From Eremomyces bilateralis CBS 781.70 (lineage: Eukaryota > Ascomycota > Dothideomycetes > Eremomycetales > Eremomycetaceae), in NCBI RefSeq assembly GCF_010015585.1, contig NW_022985105.1:43322-107321 (forward strand): a stretch of DNA of 64,000 nt, in the 5' to 3' direction. A program made the translations under genes and the position numbers. The notes beneath the pieces were generated by a model. That model had not been told where the DNA came from and ran no database searches. It saw only the letters and a program-made list of their open reading frames with translations. Shown one piece after another: positions 43,092 through 53,493 of the stretch; within the stretch, counting starts at the first letter, position 1; every line of letters starts with the position of its first letter.

Positions 43092-46000
43092 ATGAGTTGG
43101 CAGCTGTTGGAACGCTTCATCGAGTCGGATCATTTCAATAACGATCCCTCGCTTTCGGTGGCATATCTCTCGTAAGCAGACAGATGATAGCATCACCAAT
43201 ATCAATTCGGTACTGACAGATGTGAAGGCGGTATGCGGACCACGTGGGGATTCACTATGTCCTTTGCTCCAAGCTTCGGCAGTTCTCCTACGAGGAGATC
43301 GAATTCTACCTCCCGCAGCTATGCCACCTGCTTGTCTCCGTCGACAATGAGTCTATGGCCTTGGAAGAGTTCATCACCGATCTCTGCGAAGAATCAGTGA
43401 ACTCCGCTCTCCTAGTACGGTTTCCGCCCCCAATCCCGTTCCTTAATCTGACCTCCCTATAGACATTCTGGCTCTTCCAAACCTACCTCCATGACCTCTC
43501 TGCCAACCCTCAATCCCCCTCTTTCAAATCCGCCCGCCGTATCTACAACAGGGTCCAACGCATCGTCTTCGGCGGCTCCGACTCCATCCGCCGCGACCGC
43601 ATCAAAGAAAACATCCTCCCCGTCTCCGTCCTCGCCTCCCTCGTCCTCGCAACCACCGCGGCCCCATTCCTCGCCCACCATGCCGGCCCTCTCGCCATCG
43701 GCCAGGCCCGAAAACCCCGCCCCGTCGAAGACATGATCGAGGACCCCACGCACGTCCACCAGGCGCCGCAAATCCGACGAAGCCAAACCGTTTCCGAAGG
43801 CCCGTCTCGGCCACGGAAACCAAGGCCACCGCGGGTGGAGGGGCTCAACGACTCGGATCAGCGCAGACCGCGAACGATGCAGAATGGACCGGTGATGCCC
43901 GTGATTTCCTCACCCCGGAAAGTCCGCACTTTCGAAATAGTCCCACGATCGTCATCGGCAATCCTAAGGGACGAGAGTCGCTCACGGCTGAACTCCCCGT
44001 CATTGCCAGATGTGCGTGCTCCAAAAGCGGCACCGATGCCGACGCCGCCAGCAAGCGCGGGGTTGCCGCTGGCAAGGCTTCGGGAAAATCTGAATAGGCG
44101 GCACTCGCATGCGCCGAGGCCGTTGACCCCGTCGTCCATCCCGAGGCCGCAGAGGATCCGGATGCTAAGATCGAACTATTTTCGTAGCGAGACGGCGTTT
44201 TTAACCGCGTTAGAGGACATTTCGATTCGGTTGGTGGCGGTGCCGAAGCCGGCGCGATTGAGCGCATTGCGAGCGGAGTTGGCGCTGATTGCTCAGGATC
44301 TGCCCGCGGAGGTGGACATTCCGCTGATATGCCCTGCTTCGCTCATCGATGGATCGGCGTCGAAGAGTTTGCATCACCGAATTGTGCGGATCAATCCCGC
44401 GGAGGCGACAAGTTTGAACAGCGCAGAACGAGTGCCGTATCTATTGATGATGGAGGTGTTGAGGGACGATCTCACTTTTGACCCTGACACGGAGGAGAAC
44501 AAGTCATTGTTGAATAAGCTGATGGTTGAGAGATCCACAACCCGACGACGGTTGTTCGACACCTCGGACGCTTTAAGAGAAGTGAGTGTGGAAAGGACAT
44601 CGGAGCCGAAGGTGGACAGCGTATTCGAGCCCGAAAACGGTGATCTGGGAAGCAGCTCTCTTTTGAGAGACCCCGAGGAATCCTCCAGGCCTCGAATCCC
44701 TTACCCGACATACGGATATGCCGCACGTAGCCTCATGCCTCGTTCGTCGAGTGGCAACAACACCGCAAACTCGAACACAGCACACACGACACCGCGTACC
44801 TCTTCCTTGGAAAACAGCCGCTCCAGCAGCCCCTTGCCACGACGCATCACCATCTCCGGCTCCCGCAACACCACCGACGCGGCCGAGGTCTCTGCCCTCG
44901 CGACGCACATGCGCACCGCTGCCCAAATGCTCGCCCAACTCAACACTAGCGGCTCCAAGCGCCCCCGCGCCGAAATCGAAGCCATCCAATCCCGCATCAT
45001 CGCCAGCATGCAGAACCTCGAAGAGCAGAACTTCAGCGTCTCCGAGCCCGGCAGCAACCCGTCCCCGATCATCGAACGCATCATCTCCAACCACGCCCTC
45101 GAATCCCCTTCCGACGCCCTCGATTTCGAGGACTCCCCCGACCCCAACAGTGCTTCCGGCGCCGGCGCCGCCCGCATGGAAAACGACCAGAAAACCGGCG
45201 GCCTGCTCCGGAATGGCGACCGCGACGACCCCAGCGCCGCCACCGTCGGTGAAGACTGGGCGTCCAAGCGCGAGCGCATCCGCCGCTCTTCACCGTACGG
45301 GTGGATGGCGAACTGGGACCTCGTCAGCGTGATCGTGAAGACGGGAGCCGACCTCCGCCAAGAAGCGTTCGCATGCCAGCTTATCTCCGTGTGCGCGAAG
45401 ATCTGGGCGGATGCCGGCGTTGATGTGTGGGTGAAGCGGATGCGCATCCTCGTCACGGGCGAGAGTTCGGGACTAATCGAGACGATCACCAATGGCGTGA
45501 GCCTGCACTCGCTGAAGCGGAGCCTCACGCTGGCGAGCATCGCGGCGGGGAAGAACCCGCGGAAGGGGATCGCGACGTTGCCGGATCACTTCGCGCAGGC
45601 GTTCGGGGACGCGGACGGCGAGGCGTACGGCGCGGCGGTGGATGCGTTCAAGCGCAGCCTGGCGGCGTACAGCGTCATTTCGTACGTCCTCCTCCTCAAA
45701 GACCGGCACAATGGCAACATCCTGATCGACAACGCGGGGCACGTGATCCACATTGACTTCGGGTTCATGCTGAGCAACTCCCCGGGCAACATGGGGTTCG
45801 AGACGGCGGCGTTCAAGCTCACGCAAGAGTACGTCGACGTGCTCGGCGGGGTGGGGTCCCCGGCGTTCGAGGATTTCAAAGCACTTTGCCGCGAGGCGTT
45901 CTTGGCGCTGCGGAAGGAGGCGGACCGCATCATCATGCTGGTGGAGATGATGGGGCGGCAGAGCAAGATGCCGTGCTATGCGGTAGGCGTGGCACAGGTG

Positions 46001-46213
46001 GTGGGGACGCTGAAGGCGCGGTTTGCGTTGCATTTAAGCCGGGATGAGGTCGCGGGGTTCGTGGATGATTTGGTGGCGAAGAGTAACGGGAATTATTTCA
46101 CGAGACTGTAAGTTTGTGTTTTTCCCTCCGACAATCTACGATAAGGAACGGTGCTGACGTTGTGGTATGGCAGTTATGATACGTTCCAGTATCGGACGCA
46201 AGGCATTTACTGA
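43092..46213 (+). CDS. PIK1: Phosphatidylinositol 4-kinase, Pik1 / PI4K-beta type
   Basis: Phosphorylates PI to PI4P at Golgi and nucleus, needed for secretion. Model join(43092..43171, 43228..43414, 43463..46107, 46174..46213), 983 aa. It begins SWQLLERFIESDHFNNDPSL and continues across introns into a helical LKU domain (YADHVGIHYVLCSKLRQFSY, FWLFQTYLHDLSA). A long disordered Ser/Arg/Pro-rich linker follows. The kinase domain starts about residue 690 (SSPYGWMANWDLVSVIVKTG; LRQEAFACQLI); the catalytic loop LLLKDRHNGNILID is near 836 and HIDFGFMLSNSPGNMGFE near 854. The last exon adds YDTFQYRTQGIY after a 66-nt intron. Length agrees with fungal Pik1. No defect seen. Confidence 0.95.
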
Positions 46214-46529
46214 AGGCACACCATTTTGTACGCCTCTGAGCTTGATCAGCTCATGAGTGGCAATGCATCTGCTGGCGTTAGCTTGGGGAGCTTGTTTGGA
46301 CATTGCATCGCGGAGCAACGTTAACCATTGGAAGTACTTGACATAGTCCTGTATCTGGGCTATTGGAGTCCCATAAGCGGTTATGGTCATAGATAAGTGC
46401 TATTTATCATCGTCACGGAGTTGAAGAACAATCACATTCGGCTCTCAAGCCGCTACAGCTCGTTCCGAATCCAGACATCTCATCCCTTCCATCGTCACAC
46501 TACCGTAATTACCGCGCCCGTTCTCGTCA
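46214..46529. other. Intergenic region between convergent genes
   Basis: 316 bp of shared 3' flank; nothing recognisable. Confidence 0.45.
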
Positions 46530-47333
46530 CTATAACCTGCTATCCCCACCCGTCTGATACTCCGACACGTACGTCCACACCCCCCGATCGACATCCGTCG
46601 CCACCCCCATGATCTTCTTCGACCACTCTGTCGACATTACCGTGCGCTCCAGCTCCTCCATCGGCAGATTCGGACTCTCCCATTCATGGATGGCGAGGAA
46701 CTTCGGCCCGGTGAACCCGGCGCCAGGAATGAGTTGGTAGCGGGTGGAACGGATGTAGCCGGTGCACTTGGCCAGCAGCGCGAGATGCTGTCGGAGTGTC
46801 AGTGAATGGTGGCTAACTTTGACGGTGAGGGGTATATACCTCCTCGCGATACCAGGCGTCCAGATCTTTCTCGGTCTCCTCAGGGACATTCGCGACGAAC
46901 GTCACGATCGCCCGTCCCTTTCCCCTCCCTACTCGAGTCAATCAGCACGTTTCCAAGGACTATCAGATCTACATCCTATACCCGCATCCGCATTCGGCCC
47001 TTCATACGACTGCACGTGAATATACCCCCTGATCTCATTCTCCAACACCTCCCGCCAATCGCGGCTGGGGCCCGGCAACATGTCGCTCGTCTTTGGGATC
47101 GCGTCCATCTTCGCCGTGTCGCCTAGGAAGGCAACATCGGGCACACGGTATAGCGCGATGTAGGGGAGGGGCTTGGAGGGGTCGACGTGCTGGTAGCGGA
47201 CGGCAAGGTCGCCGAGGCCCCCGTCGACGACATCTTGGAGGTGGATGGTGTCGTACCATTTGTTGTAGGTGTCAAGGGTGAGGTCGGGGTGTTTGGGTTT
47301 GGTGAGGGCGACGACGAGGCCGGGGGTAGCCAT
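46530..47333 (-). CDS. EthD-like dimeric alpha-beta barrel protein
   Basis: Model complement(join(46530..46787, 46840..46928, 46982..47333)), 232 aa. Two ferredoxin-like halves can be seen: the first from GLVVALTKPKHPDLTLDTYN and KWYDTIHLQDVVDGG, the second from RAIVTFVANVPEETEKDLDA, WYREEHLALLAKCTGYIRS and PKFLAIHEWESPNLPMEELE. WY...H near the start of each half is typical of EthD-type proteins. Fungal members are small cytosolic proteins, some in secondary-metabolite or degradation pathways, most unassigned. The introns are 53 and 52 nt; phases agree. Start is the ATG before ATPGLVV; the frame is open further upstream but composition there is not coding-like. Confidence 0.88.
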
Positions 47334-48369
47334 TTTGATAGATTTCAGCGGTGATATAGTACTTGTGTCCTTGGTATGGGCATTGGGGGAAGATAGAAGT
47401 GATCTAGGGATAGAATACTTTCCATGCTCTTTTTTTATATAGTCTCGATGGATGGGCACAATTTGCTTAACAATCAATAACTCACATAAGCGCCATGAAC
47501 CCAGCATCCTTATACCGCCACCTACCACTATTTACTTTTTTCGGTAACCCCACATTCCCAAGTCAAGACCTCGGGACTGCACTTTAACTCAATACCAGTG
47601 ACACTACTTGCCGGTGTCATGACTATCTAGTCATACCCAGAGACTGAAGTGTCCCTAGGAGAGATAGCATAAATCAGTCGTGTTATGCACAGCTTCCGGA
47701 CGTAAGATTGCCAATAATTCATCAGATACCGGTACCGATACCACAGTGATTGGAGTGTAGCGCGGATCGAGGCTCTCCCCGGATTTCGATCTCCAGCTCC
47801 CCCGCACACTAAATCCCCAACATGGTACTCCGTATAGGTAGGAATTCAGCAATTAGCTGGTTTGAATAGATGTGCGATTCGATCGAGGTTGAGACAGTGT
47901 CATATTGTCAATGGTATGGAGGCAGTAGTCCCTTTTGATATGGGTTATACGTGGGACTGCTGAGAGAGTTGCGGCAGTAAACTAATTTGATTGCGCCATC
48001 AACGTGGACCTGGTTCCGCCCCTCCATCCTAGCAAATGCTTGTACTAAGTAAGTTAATTATGTACTTCCTACTAACTAGTTAGTAGGGCGAGTAAGTTAG
48101 TTACTTACCATAACTAACTTAGTTATGATTAAGTTAAGTTAGAGTATGTGCAAGGGGTTAAGAAGCAACGTCCGTGCTCCGCTACTTCATCTGTTAGACT
48201 GTTCACTGTTGGCTGTTGGCTGTTCACTGTTAATCTGTTTCAGGTACCTAAGTTATCCGTAATTTCAACGTCAACACTCAGCCTCGAGAGCTATTATCTT
48301 GCTAATGAACCTCCATCAATTCCTTCGATAATCAATGGACACCCACAGTTACGGCTGCTATAACTCAAT
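47334..48369. other. Intergenic region, AT-rich with inverted and direct short repeats
   Basis: Divergent upstream region of the EthD-like and thioesterase genes. Between about 48040 and 48150 there is a dense run of TAAGTTA/TAACTTA words including a perfect 20-bp palindrome (48068-48087). Around 48196-48234 TGTTCACTGT and GGCTGTT words repeat. No gene found. Confidence 0.5.
48068..48087. repeat. Perfect 20-bp palindrome in a TAACTTA-rich tract
   Basis: CCTACTAACT followed by its exact reverse complement, with no spacer, inside a tract of TAAGTTAGTTAC-like words. It could form a small cruciform or be a symmetric protein site. Confidence 0.85.
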
Positions 48370-49734
48370 ATGAGTGCTTTCCTCATCGGTAGCAGACGAT
48401 CCGTGGAGCGTCGCGTCTTATCATTCCGCCAACCTTCGCAATGTCTCCGTCCATATATCCAGCCGCGGCTACGACCTGAGAGATGCTTTTATCCGCATAC
48501 ACAGCAGTACTACACGAACTCCCCGAGTACCTTCATGCGTACCAAGCTTCATCACACCTATCAACATTTGCAAAGCCGCCATGGTTCGACACAGAGTCCG
48601 ACGCCACGAGCAGCCGGCTCGACAGAGCCGCCCCCGGTATACTTTTCTAGGCCTTCGCCAGAGAAACCGAAAAGAGGAAGACGGGTGTTCTGGGCCATGT
48701 TACGATACGGATTTTACATCTCCATGGCTTTGGTCGGGGCGGTGAAAGGATACTTGGTAGTTGAGCCATTCCAGGCATCGGACTTTCGCCATGGCTGGGA
48801 ACGGGAGTTGTATGGTTTGCAGGAGACGTACATCAACTTTCACGCTAATCGCAAAGGGTTCAGGCCTCGCGACCCCGTGTCCAACGATTTGCTATATTTG
48901 GAAGACGTCGATGCTTATTATAAGGCCTATGTGGAAAAAAAGCTGAATGAGGACATGCTCCTGCGGTGGCTGACCTGGAATAACCTACCCGAGGAGGAGG
49001 TTAAACAAAGACATTCGGAGATATCCGCGGAACTGGCGCGAGGCAATGCTCAGAAACAGGCAGGGTTGGTCGAGTTTATACCGGACGAGGAAATGCGACG
49101 CCAAGTAAACATTCTGCATAAAGAGCTGAGCAAGCAGCTTACTGCAGAACAATACAGGGCCATACTTGCGGGCCCTCGCGGCGTTGGCCCATCGCGAATG
49201 TTCTCTAGTAAAGGTCCTCAATACGGACTAAGCTACACAAAACTTTTGTTCCTAGGAGATCGAGTGTGTGGATGGCCTGGAGTTGTGCATGGAGGCGTCA
49301 TTGCCACACTCGCGCAGGATTTCGCAGCGGTAATCATTCCTGACCATCCCAATATTCCACACTCCTCTGCTCCGAAGACGGTGGAAGTGAACTACAAGAA
49401 AATTGTACGTGCAGACTCGGCGTACGTCTGCAAAGCCCGACTAGTGGAAGCGCAAATTCAGCCACCACCGATTCGGGATCCTCCCAGATGGGTTGTCGAG
49501 TTCACCATCGAGACGCTTAGCGGCCAGCTGTGTGCACACGCGCGGGTTACGTATGATAGAGAGAATTTCAAGAAGAGCATGCCCATTTGGGCGCGAGTGC
49601 AACAGAACGAAATTGCAAAGATTTGTAAAGAAAAGAACCTCGACCGCATCGATATACCGGAACGCTCCGATGATCCGGCTATGGAGGAACTACCAGTGGC
49701 AGTGTGGGACTGGGTGTCAATGCGAACGAGATGA
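48370..49734 (+). CDS. Hotdog-fold (PaaI-like) thioesterase with mitochondrial-like leader and TM helix
   Basis: A single exon of 454 aa. The N-terminus is basic and low in acid residues (SAFLIGSRRSVERRVLSFRQ), suiting a mitochondrial presequence, followed near residue 115 by a TM helix (MLRYGFYISMALVGAVKGYL). The hotdog domain is near residues 280-410: LFLGDRVCGWPGVVHGGVIA, TLAQDFAA, VEVNYKKIVRADSAYVCKA and WVVEFTIETLSGQLCAHARV. HGGVIATL carries the usual active-site region. Related fungal proteins are described as inner-membrane thioesterase-superfamily members. Acyl-CoA is the likely substrate class, chain length unknown. The region between TM and hotdog (about 130-270) is helical and specific to this family. 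Confidence 0.87.
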   Translation: MSAFLIGSRRSVERRVLSFRQPSQCLRPYIQPRLRPERCFYPHTQQYYTNSPSTFMRTKLHHTYQHLQSRHGSTQSPTPRAAGSTEPPPVYFSRPSPEKPKRGRRVFWAMLRYGFYISMALVGAVKGYLVVEPFQASDFRHGWERELYGLQETYINFHANRKGFRPRDPVSNDLLYLEDVDAYYKAYVEKKLNEDMLLRWLTWNNLPEEEVKQRHSEISAELARGNAQKQAGLVEFIPDEEMRRQVNILHKELSKQLTAEQYRAILAGPRGVGPSRMFSSKGPQYGLSYTKLLFLGDRVCGWPGVVHGGVIATLAQDFAAVIIPDHPNIPHSSAPKTVEVNYKKIVRADSAYVCKARLVEAQIQPPPIRDPPRWVVEFTIETLSGQLCAHARVTYDRENFKKSMPIWARVQQNEIAKICKEKNLDRIDIPERSDDPAMEELPVAVWDWVSMRTR

Positions 49735-49798
49735 TTATGCTCGTTTGGGGCCTTTTCTAAGTCTTTCACGATTCTATATATGAAACTCCAACACATCC

Positions 49799-52163
49799 TC
49801 AACTTTGGAGTACCATGATTCCACCCGGAAGGATCCCTCTATCAGACGGCAGCACCATCTCGAACGCCTCTCGAGATTCCCAGATCTCTGCAGAGTAATA
49901 CTCGGCATGCAATTCCTCCTTTGCCAGTTCTGGGTTCTCCATAACCAACTTCTGAAACTCGTCCTTCGAGTTCAACTTCTTCGACTTCACTTCAATCCAC
50001 TCATCCTCGTCCATATTCTTCTCCGGATCACTATTCATCCTTTTGGCAACCGCTATCATGACCATGCGCGCCCAGAACGACGCCTCGGTCATCCCAACCC
50101 CCTGTATTTCATGAAGCTCCCGCACCGCCTCATTGACAACTGTCGATAGCGCCATGGGATCGATGTCATTGACTTCATTGACAAGGCTCTCAAAGATGAA
50201 TTTGATCTTATGCGCATGACTCCGATCACTGGCCGTTTGATCAACCTGCGGCAATTGTTCCACCTCATGAAGGAGCATTCTCGCCCGAAACAACGAGAAT
50301 GCCCGCTTAGCGACGCTATCCTCGTCAAGAACCTTGTAGGGCACCGCAACCATTTTTTCCGTGTCATCGTCCGTAAGCGATGACACTTGCTGCATTGCTC
50401 CGAAAGTAATCATCTCATGGAGGCGAGCCCCAGATCCACGCAGGACATCCGGAAGTGGATTCTTATCCGACGTCACAAATTCCACCCGAGCGAGCACGGA
50501 ATTCCACAGTTTCTCGCTATAGTACCTACGCCACAGCGACCCTTTGAAGTGGCCCTCGAAGACTGTGCAAAAGCTGGCGTAGTCGATATCCTCCAGAGCG
50601 ACGGAAAGGGTACCGGAGCCATCATGTGGTTTTTCCCCTGTGGTAACGCTGGACTCTCTATGGATCAGGGATCCGAGTGCGGCATGGACCATTTGCAGCC
50701 AGAAATATAGATGAGTGATGGAATATGTCGGCATATTGCTACAGCCCCTTGCTCGAGCTTGGTAAATGGTCGATTGCAGGGACGGCAGCGCTTCTGTGAT
50801 CCGCTTCCCTCGAGGTGTGCCGGGGTGCGTGAGGTGGTACTTCATGAAATGGAAGGCGAACTCGATCATATGCTCTTGGTCCGCATCCCCCCTTTTTTGA
50901 GGAATTACCCGAGCGCGTTCCCGTTGCTCGATTGGGAAAGTGATGATCGGTAGGCGCTGCGTGTCAGGCAGGATCCAGGATTCTTTGCCGCCAGGGAACC
51001 AGGTGATATCCTCTGGATAGTATTTCATCCAATGCGATGTGTCCATCAGTGATGGCCTGAGGAGGAGGACTTGTTGGAATTGTCCTGGCCCGGGCATCTC
51101 GAGCATGCCGTTTTTGGACTTGTATTCCTGTATTGCAGCATATAGGCAATATAACCAGAACATCGTCAGTGTCCTTTTTTGAGTTCAGCTTCCCTTGCCG
51201 TATGAACGGGTTTACGAGTCTTGCGTACCTGTTAGCAGTGTCCCTGAACCGTTTCGGGTTCTTCTCCTGAAGTCTCTGCAGATGCTCTAGGAAGTTGTCG
51301 GTTGCTTTGTGCACCCTTTCCGTCTGCCGAACGGTTTGCAGCAGGATTAAATATCCCGCTCTCAGATGGGCACGATGGTCCCATACTTCAAGATCCCCGG
51401 AAAGGAATGCCGCCCAAAACCTTTCCGAAGGCTCCTCAATCGCCCCCGCGGCCTTGATGGTCCTGACCAGTTCATCTTCCAGAAGTGGCTTCGGTGGGCT
51501 AGGACCCGTTTCATCTGCCACCGCCAAGCTCCTGTTGTTGTGGTGTATTCCACTCAAGACCTCCTCGAAGACGTCCCAAACCCCCTCTCCAGTGTAAGCA
51601 CTGCAAGCCAGACAACTCACCACCTTCGGTTCCACATCCATATACTCGGTCAACCGATTCTCAAACACCCTTATCAACGCTCTCAGCTTCTCCGCCCTCT
51701 CTTCCTCCTTCAACATATCCACCTTCGTAAACACCACCCACAACCCCTTCGCGCCTGCGCCTCTCATCTGCGCCACATGATCCCCTAGCACCTCTAGACT
51801 GAACATCAACCGCTCCTCATCCACCGTCACATCATGCAGAAACAGTGCGGACGACTCGCGCTTCACGTAATGGTGCATCGGGTAACGTAGCCCGTCGCAG
51901 CCGCCCAGGTCCCAGACGTTCAGCGTGCGCCGTCGCTTGGAGATGGTGGCTGTTGAGGGGTGCACAGCGTGGTGCAGGGGCGGGTCGGCCAGTGTGATGT
52001 CCTCGACATTGTAGCCGATGGTTTGGATGGTTCGGATGCGGGTATGCGTCTTCCAACGGTACAAGAGGGTGGTTTTGCCCGATGAGTCGGCGCCAAAGAG
52101 GAGGAGACCGGGAGAGGGGTGGGAGGGGAACGGGTTGAGCCAGGGGGGAAGGGTAAGGGGCAT
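49799..52163 (-). CDS. ARF-like small GTPase domain fused to a long C-terminal region
   Basis: Model complement(join(49799..51173, 51229..52163)), 769 aa. The N-terminal 200 residues are a complete ARF/SAR-type G domain: P-loop GADSSGKTTL (residues 24-33), switch TIQTIGYNVEDITL, G3 WDLGGCDGLR, G4 VVFTKVDMLKEEE, G5 near CSAYTGEGVW. An ARF normally ends there at about 180 aa. Here about 550 more residues follow: helices FWAAFLSGDLEVWDHRAHLR, RYLxx-type HFMKYHLTHP, and a C-terminal acidic/lysine-rich end (EDEWIEVKSKKLNSKDEFQK). No N-terminal Gly for myristoylation. The 55-nt intron joins DTANR to TLTMFWLYCLYAA in phase. Chance fusion of two genes is unlikely because the exon join is in frame and both parts share one minus-strand unit. 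Function unknown. Confidence 0.85.
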
Positions 52164-52661
52164 GCTTCTAGATGTATCTAACAAGGTCGTGTGAGGTGGA
52201 AAATATGGTTTGAGGAACGTAGGACGGATATAAATGCACTGGATTGTATGGACTAGAGATATCTGACGTCCCACGTCGGGATAGGAGAGACGGCAGCTAT
52301 GGAGGATGGATGTTTGCTGTCTCAAAATAAGGAATGGAGAATAATTATTGGCATTTGAGGTTGTACATTTGATTTATTTAATCTTTCCCGAGTTACATCT
52401 TGCAATCTGGCATTATTGAGAGAAATCCTGTTGACTTGAAGGCGGTAGCATTTCGAGTCACTGTACTCCAGCTAGCCCCTGCTTGGTGGCGTGGCGGACG
52501 ATCGTCAAACTTGCACTGACGAAGGATCAAAGAATGTCATGGTTTTCGAGCCTCGAGGCGAAGCTTACGCACGCAAAACATCCTAGATATCAAACAAAAT
52601 TCTCTAATATGTCAGTAGTAATACTACCACCATTGCGGAGTGAGGTCTTCAGGCTCCAGAT
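52164..52661. other. Intergenic region
   Basis: 5' flank of the GTPase-fusion gene and 3' flank of the Cys-rich gene. Nothing else seen. Confidence 0.45.
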
Positions 52662-53493
52662 TTATCCTTGTATGTGACAACATCCTGGTCGACCGTCCCG
52701 TTCTCGTCCACAGCTGCTCTCGATCTCAATCGGATGGGAGTTCATTGGCTGCAGGACGGATTGACTTTGAGGAGCCACCAGACCTCTCTTTTGCTCGTCA
52801 AACTTTCTCTTAAGTGTCACTTGTCGCCACGTCATAAAAGCGACTGCTCCTAGCGCCATAGCTAATCCAACTCCGAGTCCGACACTCACACCCACTGTAG
52901 CAGTGTTGTTGCACTGCGCTGGCGGCCCTCCTCTGTAAGAAGGACAAGTACTGCTATTCGTATCTCCGTTGAGGAGAAGAATGCCAATGGGTTCGTCCCG
53001 AATAAGGAGCGAGGTGTTTTGGCAGCAGCTGTTTGGATCCTCCCAGGCTCTACAGCACCAAACCCCGAGGTCGCATGGCTGAACAAAGTACGTCTGCGTT
53101 GACGTGCCAATATACGGTACAACTGCATCTTCGCCGTTAATAGCGCACTTAATCTAGCTTATGCACCCCAAGGTTCCATGTGCTCTTACTGGAATCGCAA
53201 TAATGCGGGCAATCCGAAGATTCTCCCGTCGGATCAGTACATCCATTTTGATAAATCATACCCGCCTGCCAACCGATGGTAGCCAGACAGAGCCCACTCG
53301 AGAGACAAATGTCTGGGAACTGCTTGTTTGTTCCACAGCATGCGCTGTGTGTTGCTGAAGGCGAGCAAGGCTGAAATTCATCATTGTTCCATGGATCACC
53401 GCTGATTCGATGGCATTCAGAGTTCACAGATGTAACAAGCAAGAAGATTAAAATTAGCAGGCGGCGAAAGAGGATATGCGGAAGCTTGACCAT
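52662..53493 (-). CDS. Secreted-type Cys-rich membrane protein (fungal family, type I)
   Basis: Model complement(join(52662..53128, 53190..53493)), 256 aa. A signal peptide (LLILIFLLVTSVNS, cut near residue 25) leads a Cys-rich ectodomain: FQPCSPSATHSACCGTNKQ, PDICLSSGLCLA, NGCTDPTGESSDCPHYCDS, QPCDLGVWCCRAWEDPNSCC. One TM helix (VGVSVGLGVGLAMALGAVAF) and a 50-residue cytosolic tail with basic start follow. The splice was fixed by phase: GTAAGA donor at 53189 and GCGAAG acceptor at 53129 give YCDSNAVVPYIGTS without a stop. This layout is common to a large, unnamed family of fungal surface proteins. Several N-glycosylation sites (NTS, NSS, NNT) are in the ectodomain. Function unknown; surface sensing is only a guess. 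Confidence 0.8.

Noticed and set aside
44701-45540. 279-aa minus-strand frame opposite PIK1
   Set aside because: Antisense of the kinase gene; no family signal.
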